From Duncaniella sp. (GTDB lineage Bacteria > Bacteroidota > Bacteroidia > Bacteroidales > Muribaculaceae), in assembly GCA_022511285.1 (NCBI GenBank), contig JAFLRW010000011.1, positions 1 to 20,155 of the forward strand: DNA of 20,155 nucleotides. The letters are read 5' to 3'. Of the stretch, positions 6,342 to 13,779 are shown in pieces; the stretch's first letter is position 1; every line of letters begins with the position of its first letter. The position numbers and the translations under genes were made by a program. Under the pieces are notes generated by a model. It saw nothing but the letters and a program-made list of their open reading frames with translations. It was not told the DNA's origin and ran no database searches.

Positions 6342-7858
6342 CCTCTAAGACTCAGGGTATATTCCGCCGATTGCGCATAGTCGTGGCTATGGCTGCAGCA
6401 GCCGGATTGGTTTGGCTACTCGTGAGCAATGGCATGGATTCTGTAAAATACGCCGGTTTTCTGGCCAAAATCCAGTTTCTCCCGGCGGCAATGGCCTTTG
6501 CTATCTCCACCATTGTGGCGTGGCTCATTATCACAATTATTTTCGGGCGAATATACTGCTCCACAGTGTGCCCCCTCGGCACTCTTCAAGATGCTGCGGC
6601 CCGCCTGGCAAGACTCGGAAGCCACAAACATCACCACCGCTACCACTATCAGAAACCTCTCTCGGCTCTGCGCTATTCCATCCTGATTATGGTGGCGGCG
6701 TCCGGAATCTTGGGGGTCACACTGTTAATTTCACTCCTTGATCCATATTCTATCGTTGCCCGATTCTTCGTCTTTACCATCAAACCGCTGTGGTCAGCTC
6801 TGCTCGGGCTGTTCGACTCCACCCCTGCACGCCTCGCTGCAGCCTCGGTCTCAGGAATCGCCATTGGCACTCTGAGTATAGCCATCATAGCCTGGTTAGC
6901 GGCCGTAAACGGGCGTGTATTTTGCAATTCTGTGTGTCCGGTTGGCACTACTTTAGGCCTGATTTCCCGACACTCTGCATTTCATATTGATATAAATACA
7001 GATAAGTGTATCCAATGCCGGAAATGCGAGCACGTCTGCAAAGCCCGGTGCATTGATATGACTGACCACGTGATTGACGCATCGCGCTGCGTGGTCTGCT
7101 TTGACTGTGTGCCGGTGTGCCCCAACGACGCCATCCATTACACCACAAACCGCCATCAGCTGTCCATCCCGCTGATGCAGAAGATACAGACACCCGTAGC
7201 CGGAAGCCCTTCCGGATTCACCGACAGCAAGGCCACAGCCTCGGCTGAAAAGATGTTGCTTGATCGTCGTGCGTTTCTCGCCACCGGTCTCATCATAGCG
7301 GCCTCCCCTGTCATTGCATCTACCAAAAAGCGCAGAGCCTCCCTCTCCGGTGGACTTTTGGCCGGACAAGAAGCCTTAGAGCCGACCATTCCGGTCACAC
7401 CGCCGGGTGTCTACAACAGAAAGCTGTTTTTGCATCGCTGCACCGGATGCGGCCTTTGTATCTCCCACTGTATGACCAAAGTGCTCCGCCCTTCTATTGA
7501 TGAATACGGAATCCTAAGGTTGTTTCATCCGGTCAAAGATTATAACCGCGCCTACTGCGCCTACGGATGCACTCGCTGCTCCAACATTTGCCCCTCAGGC
7601 GCACTGACGCCGCTGACCAAAGAAGAGAAACACCATTGCGCCGTGGGTCTCGCCAAAGTGAGCCTTGACAGGTGCATCGGATGCGGCAGTTGCGCATCGG
7701 CTTGTCCTGCCAAAGCTATTGAAATGAACGTGTTCGACAATCGTCAGGGCCAAATCCTCCCTGTCGTCGACGCCAAGATATGCATAGGCTGTGGCGCTTG
7801 CCAATACGTGTGCCCGGCCACTCCCGCTAAAGCTATAATAGTAAACGGACTTGTATGA
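6338..7858 (+). CDS. NapH/NapG-like membrane polyferredoxin with internal twin-arginine segment
   Basis: This 506-residue protein appears to join a NapH-like membrane ferredoxin to a NapG/MauM-like ferredoxin. The N-terminal half has hydrophobic segments near 14-30, 45-70, 112-135 and 165-190. It has two CxxxCP motifs (C74/C78 and C196/C200) and two [4Fe-4S] motifs (C224-C227-C230-C234 and C251-C254-C257-C261). At 307-328 comes LLDRRAFLATGLIIAASPVI, which resembles a twin-arginine signal (RR at 310-311 plus a hydrophobic stretch). Four more cluster motifs follow (C368-C378, C407-C418, C446-C456, C482-C492). Known NapH passes quinol electrons across the membrane to periplasmic ferredoxins; I infer a similar electron conduit. 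No terminal reductase is encoded nearby, so its partner is unknown. Both ends overlap neighbours by ATGA (ispF and thyA). Confidence 0.85.
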   Translation: MTSKTQGIFRRLRIVVAMAAAAGLVWLLVSNGMDSVKYAGFLAKIQFLPAAMAFAISTIVAWLIITIIFGRIYCSTVCPLGTLQDAAARLARLGSHKHHHRYHYQKPLSALRYSILIMVAASGILGVTLLISLLDPYSIVARFFVFTIKPLWSALLGLFDSTPARLAAASVSGIAIGTLSIAIIAWLAAVNGRVFCNSVCPVGTTLGLISRHSAFHIDINTDKCIQCRKCEHVCKARCIDMTDHVIDASRCVVCFDCVPVCPNDAIHYTTNRHQLSIPLMQKIQTPVAGSPSGFTDSKATASAEKMLLDRRAFLATGLIIAASPVIASTKKRRASLSGGLLAGQEALEPTIPVTPPGVYNRKLFLHRCTGCGLCISHCMTKVLRPSIDEYGILRLFHPVKDYNRAYCAYGCTRCSNICPSGALTPLTKEEKHHCAVGLAKVSLDRCIGCGSCASACPAKAIEMNVFDNRQGQILPVVDAKICIGCGACQYVCPATPAKAIIVNGLV

Positions 7859-8649
7859 AACAATATTTAGACCTTCTTAACCGCATAAAAACTGAAGGCA
7901 CTGACCGTGGCGACCGCACGGGAACAGGCACCCGCAGTGTGTTCGGCCACCAGATGAGATTCAATCTCAGTGAAGGATTTCCGCTTGTCACCACCAAGAA
8001 ACTACATCTCAAATCCATCATCCACGAGCTGCTGTGGTTTCTCAAAGGAGACACAAATGTGAAATATCTTCAGGACAATGGTGTGAGGATATGGAACGAA
8101 TGGGCCGACCCAAATGGTGAACTCGGCCACATCTACGGCTATCAATGGCGCTCGTGGGGCGACTACAACGGAGGTCATATCGACCAGATTAAACAGGTAG
8201 TGGAGGATATCAAAACCAATCCTGAATCACGTCGCCACATTGTGAGCGCCTGGAACGTTGCCGATATTTCCGGAATGGCCCTGCCTCCCTGCCATGTGAT
8301 GTTTCAATTCTATGTAGCTGACGGCAAGCTTTCACTACAGCTTTACCAGCGTAGTGCCGACTGCTTCCTCGGAGTCCCATTCAACATTGCATCCTATGCC
8401 TTACTGCTATTAATGGTGGCACAGGTGACCGGACTGAAACCGGGTGAGTTTATCCACACCCTTGGCGATGCCCACATCTACAAAAACCATTTCGAGCAAG
8501 TGGATATTCAGCTTGCTCGCTCTCCGCGCCAACTCCCCGTCATGCACCTCAATCCCGATGTAAAAGATATTTTCGATTTCAAATATGATGACTTTACATT
8601 GGAAGGATATGATCCACATCCTCACATAAAAGGTGTTGTAGCCGTATGA
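7855..8649 (+). CDS. thyA: Thymidylate synthase
   Basis: ThyA methylates dUMP to dTMP using 5,10-methylenetetrahydrofolate, which it oxidises to dihydrofolate. The protein has 264 residues, the same length as E. coli ThyA, and the catalytic cysteine falls at the same number, C146, in MALPPCHVMFQFYV. Other family marks are DRTGTGT (20-26, phosphate-binding arginine), the LWFLKGDTN segment, and SLQLYQRSADCFLGVPFNIA. The start ATG lies in the stop of the polyferredoxin gene (ATGA), and the end overlaps folA in the same way. The product of this enzyme is the substrate of the next one, so the pair works as one cycle. No truncation or unusual residue is seen. Confidence 0.98.
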   Translation: MKQYLDLLNRIKTEGTDRGDRTGTGTRSVFGHQMRFNLSEGFPLVTTKKLHLKSIIHELLWFLKGDTNVKYLQDNGVRIWNEWADPNGELGHIYGYQWRSWGDYNGGHIDQIKQVVEDIKTNPESRRHIVSAWNVADISGMALPPCHVMFQFYVADGKLSLQLYQRSADCFLGVPFNIASYALLLLMVAQVTGLKPGEFIHTLGDAHIYKNHFEQVDIQLARSPRQLPVMHLNPDVKDIFDFKYDDFTLEGYDPHPHIKGVVAV

Positions 8650-9149
8650 CAAAATATCCGCAGATAGTAATTATAGCCTGTTTGGCTCGCGACGGAGCGA
8701 TAGGGCGCAGAGGAGATTTAGTGTTTCACATTAGTGCAGACCTCAAACACTTCAAATCTCTCACCATAGGCCACCCTATAATAATGGGTCGCAAGACATT
8801 CGAATCTCTCCCAGGAGGGGCTCTTCCCGGACGCCGCAACATTGTAGTGACTCGCAATGCCGCCTATACTGCCACAGACATAGAGACTGCTCAATCGCTT
8901 GACGAAGCTTTGAATATATGCTCTGACTGCGATATTTGCTATGTGATTGGCGGAGGTGAACTGTATGCTGCTGCCCTGCCAATTGCCTCTAAACTGGAAT
9001 TGACCATAGTGGAAAGCCCCGGCATTGCCGCCGACACCTTCTTCCCCGTTATTGGCAACGAGTGGAAAGAAGCCGAATCGAGCCCGCTAATGACCGATGA
9101 ACGCTCCGGCCTGCAATACCGATTTGTGACACTCTGTCGAACCACCTAA
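8646..9149 (+). CDS. folA: Dihydrofolate reductase
   Basis: This enzyme regenerates tetrahydrofolate from the dihydrofolate made by ThyA, using NADPH, and is the usual trimethoprim target. The 167 residues cover the chromosomal DHFR fold: IIACLARDGAIGRRGD (8-23), the active-site acid D32 in HISADLKHFK, PIIMGRKTFESLPGGALPGR (44-63) with the NADPH-binding GRKT, then NIVVTR and CYVIGGGELYAAALP. The pterin pocket reads DLVFHIS rather than the enterobacterial LPWNLP-type sequence, which appears to be normal for Bacteroidales. The start overlaps the thyA stop (ATGA). It is the last gene of the porV-folA block; 172 bp of non-coding sequence follow. Confidence 0.96.
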   Translation: MTKYPQIVIIACLARDGAIGRRGDLVFHISADLKHFKSLTIGHPIIMGRKTFESLPGGALPGRRNIVVTRNAAYTATDIETAQSLDEALNICSDCDICYVIGGGELYAAALPIASKLELTIVESPGIAADTFFPVIGNEWKEAESSPLMTDERSGLQYRFVTLCRTT

Positions 9150-9251
9150 ACCACGATTCTGTCTGTGACCGTAAAGGCTGCACCGAATATGCACCAAAAC
9201 AATCTCTATTGTAAAAATGTTGGTATAATATAGTTATTTACCGGCGATATG

Positions 9252-9283
9252 TTTGGCGGTTTCGCCTTTAATGTTTAAATTTG
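9252..9283 (+). promoter_or_regulatory. Bacteroidota-type promoter of the agmatine-pathway operon
   Basis: TTTG (9252-9255) and TAAATTTG (9276-9283) match the -33 and -7 consensus, with a 20-bp spacer, close to ideal. Transcription would begin near 9290, about 30 bases before the ATG at 9322. A second TAnnTTTG match (TATGTTTG, 9248-9255) overlaps the -33 element, but its nearest TTG is 25 bp away. The spacer holds the inverted repeat GGCG-GTTT-CGCC (9255-9266). The remainder of 9150-9321 shows nothing I can assign. Confidence 0.65.
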
Positions 9284-9321
9284 AACCGGTATCCCTATAT
9301 TAATTTTATATATACCGAGAT

Positions 9322-9561
9322 ATGAACGATATTACAGAATATTTTGCTGATATGATTCGGCAATACGAAAGTATCGACATTGCCGAGGCAGAATTTAAGA
9401 AACAGATTCACGAAGACCCCGAGTTGCGCGCAAGATATCGTGACTGGTGCCACGAAGTAGGCAGCTCTGAGAAACGCGGTTTTCTCGACTATTGCGATGA
9501 ATATCTCGACTCGCAAGACACTATATGGGACAATCTAAAAGATGAATATGACGACGACTGA
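9322..9561 (+). CDS. Small acidic protein of unknown function
   Basis: I do not recognise this 79-residue protein. It is strongly acidic, ending LKDEYDDD, with two cysteines (DWCHEV and DYCDEY), several tryptophan and tyrosine residues, and no signal peptide or membrane segment; it looks soluble and mostly helical. It is credible as a gene because a well-formed promoter lies directly upstream, the ATG is the first in the transcript, and its end overlaps the agmatine deiminase start by 20 bp. It could be a small regulator, a partner of the enzyme, or simply a leader ORF that couples translation to aguA. None of these is shown by the sequence. Confidence 0.72.
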   Translation: MNDITEYFADMIRQYESIDIAEAEFKKQIHEDPELRARYRDWCHEVGSSEKRGFLDYCDEYLDSQDTIWDNLKDEYDDD

Positions 9562-10570
9562 CCGCCGCCTGCCGGCCGAGTGGGAGCCTCAGATATGCGT
9601 GCTCACCGCTTGGCCACACAAAGAGACCGATTGGGCCTATATGCTTCCTGAGGTCACCGAGTGTTTCAGAAATCTTATTTCTAAACTTTCGGAATATGTC
9701 CCCGTCATTACGGTCGGCCCCCGGGCCGCTTGCGCCGAAACGTTTGAAGCTTGTGGTTTCAATCCTGAAATGGTGACATTTGCCGACAGTCCCACAAATG
9801 ACACTTGGGCACGCGATTTCGGGCCGCTCACCATCACTGAAAACGGCAGCCTAAAGTGCATCGACTTCAAATTTAATGCCTGGGGCCTGAAATTTGCCGC
9901 CAACTTTGACAACCTTATCACCTTGGCACTGGAGAGCAAAGGTCTCTTGCCGGGATGTCGGGAAAACAGATTAGGGTTTGTGCTTGAGGGAGGCTCGATT
10001 GAAAGCGACGGCAAGGGGACTATCCTCACCACGGAAGAGTGCCTGCTATCACCAAATCGCAACGGTGATATGACAAAAACTGAGATTGAGTCATATCTTA
10101 ATGAATCCTTAGGCTCGCAAAGAGTGTTATGGCTGAGTCATGGAGCCCTTGCCGGAGATGACACCGACAGCCATATCGACACATTGGCCCGATTTGCCCC
10201 TAACGACACAATTATATATTGCGGCCCGGGAGAAGCAGATGATCCCAATACGCCTGAATTAGTGGCAATGCGCGCTGAGATTAAAGACTTGCGCACCGCC
10301 GATGGAAAACCATATCATCTTGTAGAACTCCCTCTCCCCGACCCCATCTACGACGAAGATGGAATGCAGCTCCCGGCCACTTATGCGAATTTCCTTATCA
10401 CAAATGGAGCTGTGCTAATGCCCACCTACCGACAACCCCGTAAGGATACACTCGCCGCTATGATGCTACAAAGCGTATTCACTGATCGCAAGATAGTGCC
10501 TATCGACTGCCTCCCACTCATACGCCAACACGGCTCGCTTCATTGCGTCACAATGCAATTTCCAAAGTAA
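9542..10570 (+). CDS. aguA: Agmatine deiminase
   Basis: AguA hydrolyses agmatine to N-carbamoylputrescine and ammonia, the first step from agmatine to putrescine. The 342-residue protein belongs to the peptidylarginine-deiminase-like (guanidino-group-modifying) superfamily. Landmarks in order are AWPHKETDWAYM (23-34), the substrate-binding PTNDTWARDFGPL (84-96), NAWGLKF, LEGGSIESDGKGT (148-160), DTDSHIDTLARF with catalytic H211, and the nucleophile C335 in GSLHCVTMQFP. The start at 9542 overlaps the small upstream gene by 20 bp; a second in-frame ATG at 9548 is equally possible and would remove two residues. AguB follows 5 bp after the stop, completing the two-step route. No arginine decarboxylase is in the window. 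Confidence 0.95.
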   Translation: MNMTTTDRRLPAEWEPQICVLTAWPHKETDWAYMLPEVTECFRNLISKLSEYVPVITVGPRAACAETFEACGFNPEMVTFADSPTNDTWARDFGPLTITENGSLKCIDFKFNAWGLKFAANFDNLITLALESKGLLPGCRENRLGFVLEGGSIESDGKGTILTTEECLLSPNRNGDMTKTEIESYLNESLGSQRVLWLSHGALAGDDTDSHIDTLARFAPNDTIIYCGPGEADDPNTPELVAMRAEIKDLRTADGKPYHLVELPLPDPIYDEDGMQLPATYANFLITNGAVLMPTYRQPRKDTLAAMMLQSVFTDRKIVPIDCLPLIRQHGSLHCVTMQFPK

Positions 10571-10575
10571 AGAAA

Positions 10576-11454
10576 ATGAAAACAGGTATAATCCAGCAAC
10601 ATAACACGGCCGACATTGATCACAACATGGCTCGGCTAAGCGAAAAAGTGAAACAGTTAGCCGCCGAAGGTGCTGAGTTAGTGGTGCTCCAAGAGCTTCA
10701 CGATTCCCTATACTTCTGCCAGACCGAAAATGTAGAGCTTTTCAACCTCGCCACTCCTATCCCGTCTGACCGCACTGACTATTATTCAAAAGTGGCCAAA
10801 GAGGCGGGTATTGTGCTCGTATGCTCTCTATTTGAGCGCCGTGCCGCCGGATTATATCACAATACAGCCGTGGTCTTTGAAAAAGATGGCTCTATAGCCG
10901 GGAAATATCGCAAAATGCACATCCCGGACGACCCCGCCTATTATGAAAAGTTTTACTTTACTCCCGGCGACATCGGTTTCGAGCCAATCAACACTTCCAT
11001 AGGGCGGTTAGGAGTGTTGGTGTGCTGGGACCAATGGTATCCCGAAGCAGCGCGGCTGATGGCTCTCAAAGGGGCTGAGATACTCATCTATCCCACTGCC
11101 ATTGGATGGGAGAGCTCTGACTCTGATGATGAAAAGTCACGCCAACGCGAGGCGTGGATCACGGTGCAACGCGGCCACGCCGTGGCCAACGGTCTGCCCG
11201 TAGTGACCGTCAACCGCGTAGGCCACGAGCCTGACCCGTCCGGAGCCACCGGTGGCATAAATTTCTGGGGGCGCAGCTTCATTGCCGGTCCGCAGGGTGA
11301 ATTTCTATACCAAGCCCCGTCTGACTGTGAGACAACAGCCCTCGTTGACATTGACTTAAAGCGGAGCGAGAATGTGAGGCGATGGTGGCCCTTCTTGCGC
11401 GACCGCCGCATTGAAAACTACAGCAATCTCTCTCGTCGCTACATCGATGACTGA
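10576..11454 (+). CDS. aguB: N-carbamoylputrescine amidase
   Basis: AguB hydrolyses N-carbamoylputrescine to putrescine, ammonia and carbon dioxide, completing the pathway begun by AguA. It is a nitrilase-superfamily enzyme of 292 residues. The Glu-Lys-Cys triad is clear: E40 in LVVLQELHDSLYF, K113 in GKYRKMHIPDD and C150 in GVLVCWDQWYPEAARLMAL. DDPAYYEKFYFTPGD is typical of the carbamoylputrescine branch. I use the ATG at 10576, preceded by AAAGAAA, because it starts the conserved beta-strand MKTGIIQQ; the upstream TTG at 10543 would overlap aguA for no gain. The stop overlaps the next gene by 8 bases. Confidence 0.95.
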   Translation: MKTGIIQQHNTADIDHNMARLSEKVKQLAAEGAELVVLQELHDSLYFCQTENVELFNLATPIPSDRTDYYSKVAKEAGIVLVCSLFERRAAGLYHNTAVVFEKDGSIAGKYRKMHIPDDPAYYEKFYFTPGDIGFEPINTSIGRLGVLVCWDQWYPEAARLMALKGAEILIYPTAIGWESSDSDDEKSRQREAWITVQRGHAVANGLPVVTVNRVGHEPDPSGATGGINFWGRSFIAGPQGEFLYQAPSDCETTALVDIDLKRSENVRRWWPFLRDRRIENYSNLSRRYIDD

Positions 11455-11953
11455 CCATAGCAGCGACATTGTCACATCTGTATTTAAAACCACATCAGGA
11501 GAGTATCTCTACACACTCCTGTCCATCTGGATACCGCGCCACGGATGGCCGCTCGCATTAACGCCAATAGCATTCGTCGTACTTGCGGCAACCTCCCACG
11601 ACTGGCGATTCGCCCTTGTGGCTCTGATGACAATATTCATCATTATGCCCATGGTGCTCTCCTGGATTTATATCTATTATTTACTCACCCCTGAAGCACG
11701 ACGCGCATTACTCCCCAAGAGGGTGCAAATCACACCGGGTGAGAGCCTGTTATTGGTCTATGAGCCGGCGACAGCCGACAATGGGACCACTACATTTTTT
11801 CCACCCGAAAAAATCGAAGCTCAGGATATCAAGCGTGTGATGTTTGCAAAAACGGGTGTCGTTTATCTGCTCAGAGCTCCGATGATTCAGTTTATTATCG
11901 TCCCTTACAGCGTTCTGCCGGCTGGAGTCACTCGCCGCGAGCTAAGTTTTTGA
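11447..11953 (+). CDS. Two-TM membrane protein, possibly YcxB-like
   Basis: This 168-residue protein has two adjacent hydrophobic segments (about 34-51 and 56-79, around LTPIAFVVLAATS and LMTIFIIMPMVLSWIYIYY), followed by a soluble beta-rich C-terminal domain. That domain, ending in FAKTGVVYLLRAPMIQFIIVPYSVLP, has the look of YcxB-like domains, which have a similar 'IIP' strand, but the match is from memory and weak. I prefer the ATG at 11447, which overlaps the aguB stop by 8 bases, over the TTG at 11411. Position suggests cotranscription with aguAB; a role in polyamine handling would be guesswork. Its last 12 bases overlap the end of the convergent DoxX-like gene. Confidence 0.72.
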   Translation: MTDHSSDIVTSVFKTTSGEYLYTLLSIWIPRHGWPLALTPIAFVVLAATSHDWRFALVALMTIFIIMPMVLSWIYIYYLLTPEARRALLPKRVQITPGESLLLVYEPATADNGTTTFFPPEKIEAQDIKRVMFAKTGVVYLLRAPMIQFIIVPYSVLPAGVTRRELSF

Positions 11954-13258
11954 CTGCAACACCTTTTGTTTACGCTTTTTACGTGAGAAATGCCACTGAA
12001 TCAACTTCCCACTGCGGTCAAGAATAAAGAATATAAGGAATACGGCTCCAAAACCGAAAGTAAGGCTCTTTAGAACAAAATCCGGTTCCGGATCAAGTTC
12101 AGCCAAAAGTTTGTCTGACGGTGTCTCGCGCACCACAGTTCCCGTGATTGACTCCACCGAGCGTTTCCACTCCACACGCCCCTTATTGAGATAAATAAGA
12201 GCGGCATTTCCGCGAGCCAATTCCAATAGTTCACGTTCATCAGCCTTGACTATCGGATAAGTGGCCATAGAGATATCGCGCCACCACTCTATAGAAGCCT
12301 CATCGCTCCCTACAAGTGCAAGCATGCTCCCCCCCTGCGAAAGGATAAAATCATTAAGCTCATTAATCACATAGGTGGCCGACAGATCAACCATACGCAC
12401 ATTCGGAAGGGAAACCAAAAACATCGGTATCTCGTTATCAATCAGCTCCGGAGCTATATCCTCACCATCGCGGATGATAATAAAGCCATCGGTATTGTCA
12501 GCCTCGCCACTCACAATCTTGCGGTCGACAAAAGTCCAGGTTGAGTCCGGAAGATTGTCAATGGCAAAGGTCCTACGCTGTCCATCCTTCTCATAAATGT
12601 ATTCCATTTCCACATCCGCTGCATCATCGTCAGCCTCCTGCTCCACCAGCATGGCTCCCGGCGCAAACCGTCGATAATCCTGTAACGGCTGAATATTATA
12701 GCTGAAAAGCTCTACTGCAAAGATGTAGAACGTCACCAAACCACCCACTATCCACTGCACATACGTGGTAAATAGCCCTGCTACACGTGTGTTATACAGT
12801 ATAAGATATATCAGAGCGATGGTGATGACAATGTTTTTGACAAACGTGGCAGTGTTTGAAATTGTGATTGCATCACCGAAGCAGCCGCAGTCATCCACAG
12901 GCGATGCTATCAATATATAGAGTGTGAGCGGCAACATAAAAGTCATCTGCAGTGTGAGCATCCACACCGAGCAGCGCCTGTAGCATCCCAGCATCAGCAA
13001 CACTCCCCACAAGAACTCGAAACCGCCAAGCAGAAACCCTCCGCACACAGTGAGGGCTCCGGGCAGTTCAGTGCCCCACACTGTCAAATACTCATTTATC
13101 TTAATAATACTCCCCCAAGGGTCAACAGCTTTGACAAATCCTGAAAAGGCAAACAAGCCGCCCACGGCAAGCCTCATAAGCCAGATCAGCACCGTCGACC
13201 CCAAGATACGCTCAATCAGACTCTGCCTCTGTGAGCTTGATGATTGCGAAGATGGCAT
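11942..13258 (-). CDS. DoxX/MauE-like membrane protein with periplasmic thioredoxin-like domain
   Basis: This 438-residue inner-membrane protein has a DoxX-family four-helix region at about 20-160 (FSGFVKAVDPWGS near 38-50) containing DDCGCFGDAI (122-131), a CxCFG motif shared with MauE-type proteins. A further segment spans about 168-187. Residues about 190-395 are soluble, and the part near 300-375 (ILSQGGSMLALVGSDE, then NAALIYLNKGRVEW) resembles a thioredoxin fold but has no CxxC. A last membrane segment at 399-415 is followed by a very basic tail (RKKRKQK). Function is unknown; a redox role is suggested only by MauE similarity. I use the ATG at 13258 rather than the TTG at 13288; it overlaps the DUF1599 gene by 47 bp. 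DUF1599-DoxX is, as I recall, a recurring Bacteroidales pair. Confidence 0.8.
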   Translation of the reverse strand: MPSSQSSSSQRQSLIERILGSTVLIWLMRLAVGGLFAFSGFVKAVDPWGSIIKINEYLTVWGTELPGALTVCGGFLLGGFEFLWGVLLMLGCYRRCSVWMLTLQMTFMLPLTLYILIASPVDDCGCFGDAITISNTATFVKNIVITIALIYLILYNTRVAGLFTTYVQWIVGGLVTFYIFAVELFSYNIQPLQDYRRFAPGAMLVEQEADDDAADVEMEYIYEKDGQRRTFAIDNLPDSTWTFVDRKIVSGEADNTDGFIIIRDGEDIAPELIDNEIPMFLVSLPNVRMVDLSATYVINELNDFILSQGGSMLALVGSDEASIEWWRDISMATYPIVKADERELLELARGNAALIYLNKGRVEWKRSVESITGTVVRETPSDKLLAELDPEPDFVLKSLTFGFGAVFLIFFILDRSGKLIQWHFSRKKRKQKVLQSKT

Positions 13259-13754
13259 AATTAATAATATCCTGATAGTTGGAATCAATACCCTCGCTCA
13301 CAGAAGTGCACCCGTCGTTAGCTTCAATCTCCTTGATACGCTGCAGTTTGGTGAGGATAAAATCAGTGTATGAATTAACTCTCATCCCTCTCCAAGCATC
13401 GCCGTAATCGTGTGTCTTTGCAGCCATAAGAGTGCGTGCAGAGGCGGCTTCGGAGTCGTAGAGCATTATTGCCTCGTCGGGGGTGATGTCTGCCTCATCG
13501 GCATAGCCCCGCTTGAGCTGTATCAACCCCACAAGGCCATAATTAACTATCGCCATAAACTCTCCAAGAATACCCTCTGCCACCATTGCCGTTCCCTCCT
13601 CGAGAGTGCGAATCCGTTTGGCTTTGATATATAGCTGGTCAGTGACCGAACGAGGGCGCAGTATGCGCCACGATGCGCCATAGTCGGCAAGCTTGCGTGA
13701 AAAGATATCGCGGCATAGGGCCAACGCCTTATCAAACTGATCGAGAGTCTCCAT
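13212..13754 (-). CDS. DUF1599 family protein with two tandem domain copies
   Basis: This 180-residue soluble protein belongs to DUF1599, a family I recall being described as nucleotide-modification associated; its biochemical role is not established. The sequence is an internal duplication. Copy 1 (about 11-80) has DYGASWR, KAKRI and IVNYGLVGLIQL; copy 2 (about 104-173) has DYGDAWR, KLQRI and IINYAIFAIIKL, offset by about 92 residues. Each copy also keeps an acidic residue before the NY motif. The start is the ATG at 13754, giving METLDQFDKAL; the longer frame to 13811 would run through a strong hairpin and lacks family similarity. The DoxX-like gene overlaps its 3' end. No TAnnTTTG promoter is visible, so it may depend on readthrough from gyrA and the TPR gene. 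Confidence 0.85.
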   Translation of the reverse strand: METLDQFDKALALCRDIFSRKLADYGASWRILRPRSVTDQLYIKAKRIRTLEEGTAMVAEGILGEFMAIVNYGLVGLIQLKRGYADEADITPDEAIMLYDSEAASARTLMAAKTHDYGDAWRGMRVNSYTDFILTKLQRIKEIEANDGCTSVSEGIDSNYQDIINYAIFAIIKLTEAESD

Positions 13755-13779
13755 CTTGGAATATTGTTTTCTGAAAAGT

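Noticed and set aside
6953..7369. Minus-strand 138-codon reading frame
   Set aside because: Opposite the cysteine-rich polyferredoxin gene; composition is a by-product of that strand's cluster motifs.
9212..9229. E. coli-like TATAAT (9224-9229) upstream of the agmatine operon
   Set aside because: Bacteroidota sigma factor uses TAnnTTTG; a much better element lies downstream at 9276-9283 with correct spacing.
9255..9266. Rho-independent terminator after folA
   Set aside because: The stem is only 4 bp and is followed by TTTAATG rather than a U-run; it sits within a promoter, so an operator is a better guess.
9637..10062. Minus-strand 141-codon reading frame
   Set aside because: Opposite aguA, whose catalytic motifs are intact; no independent evidence for the antisense frame.
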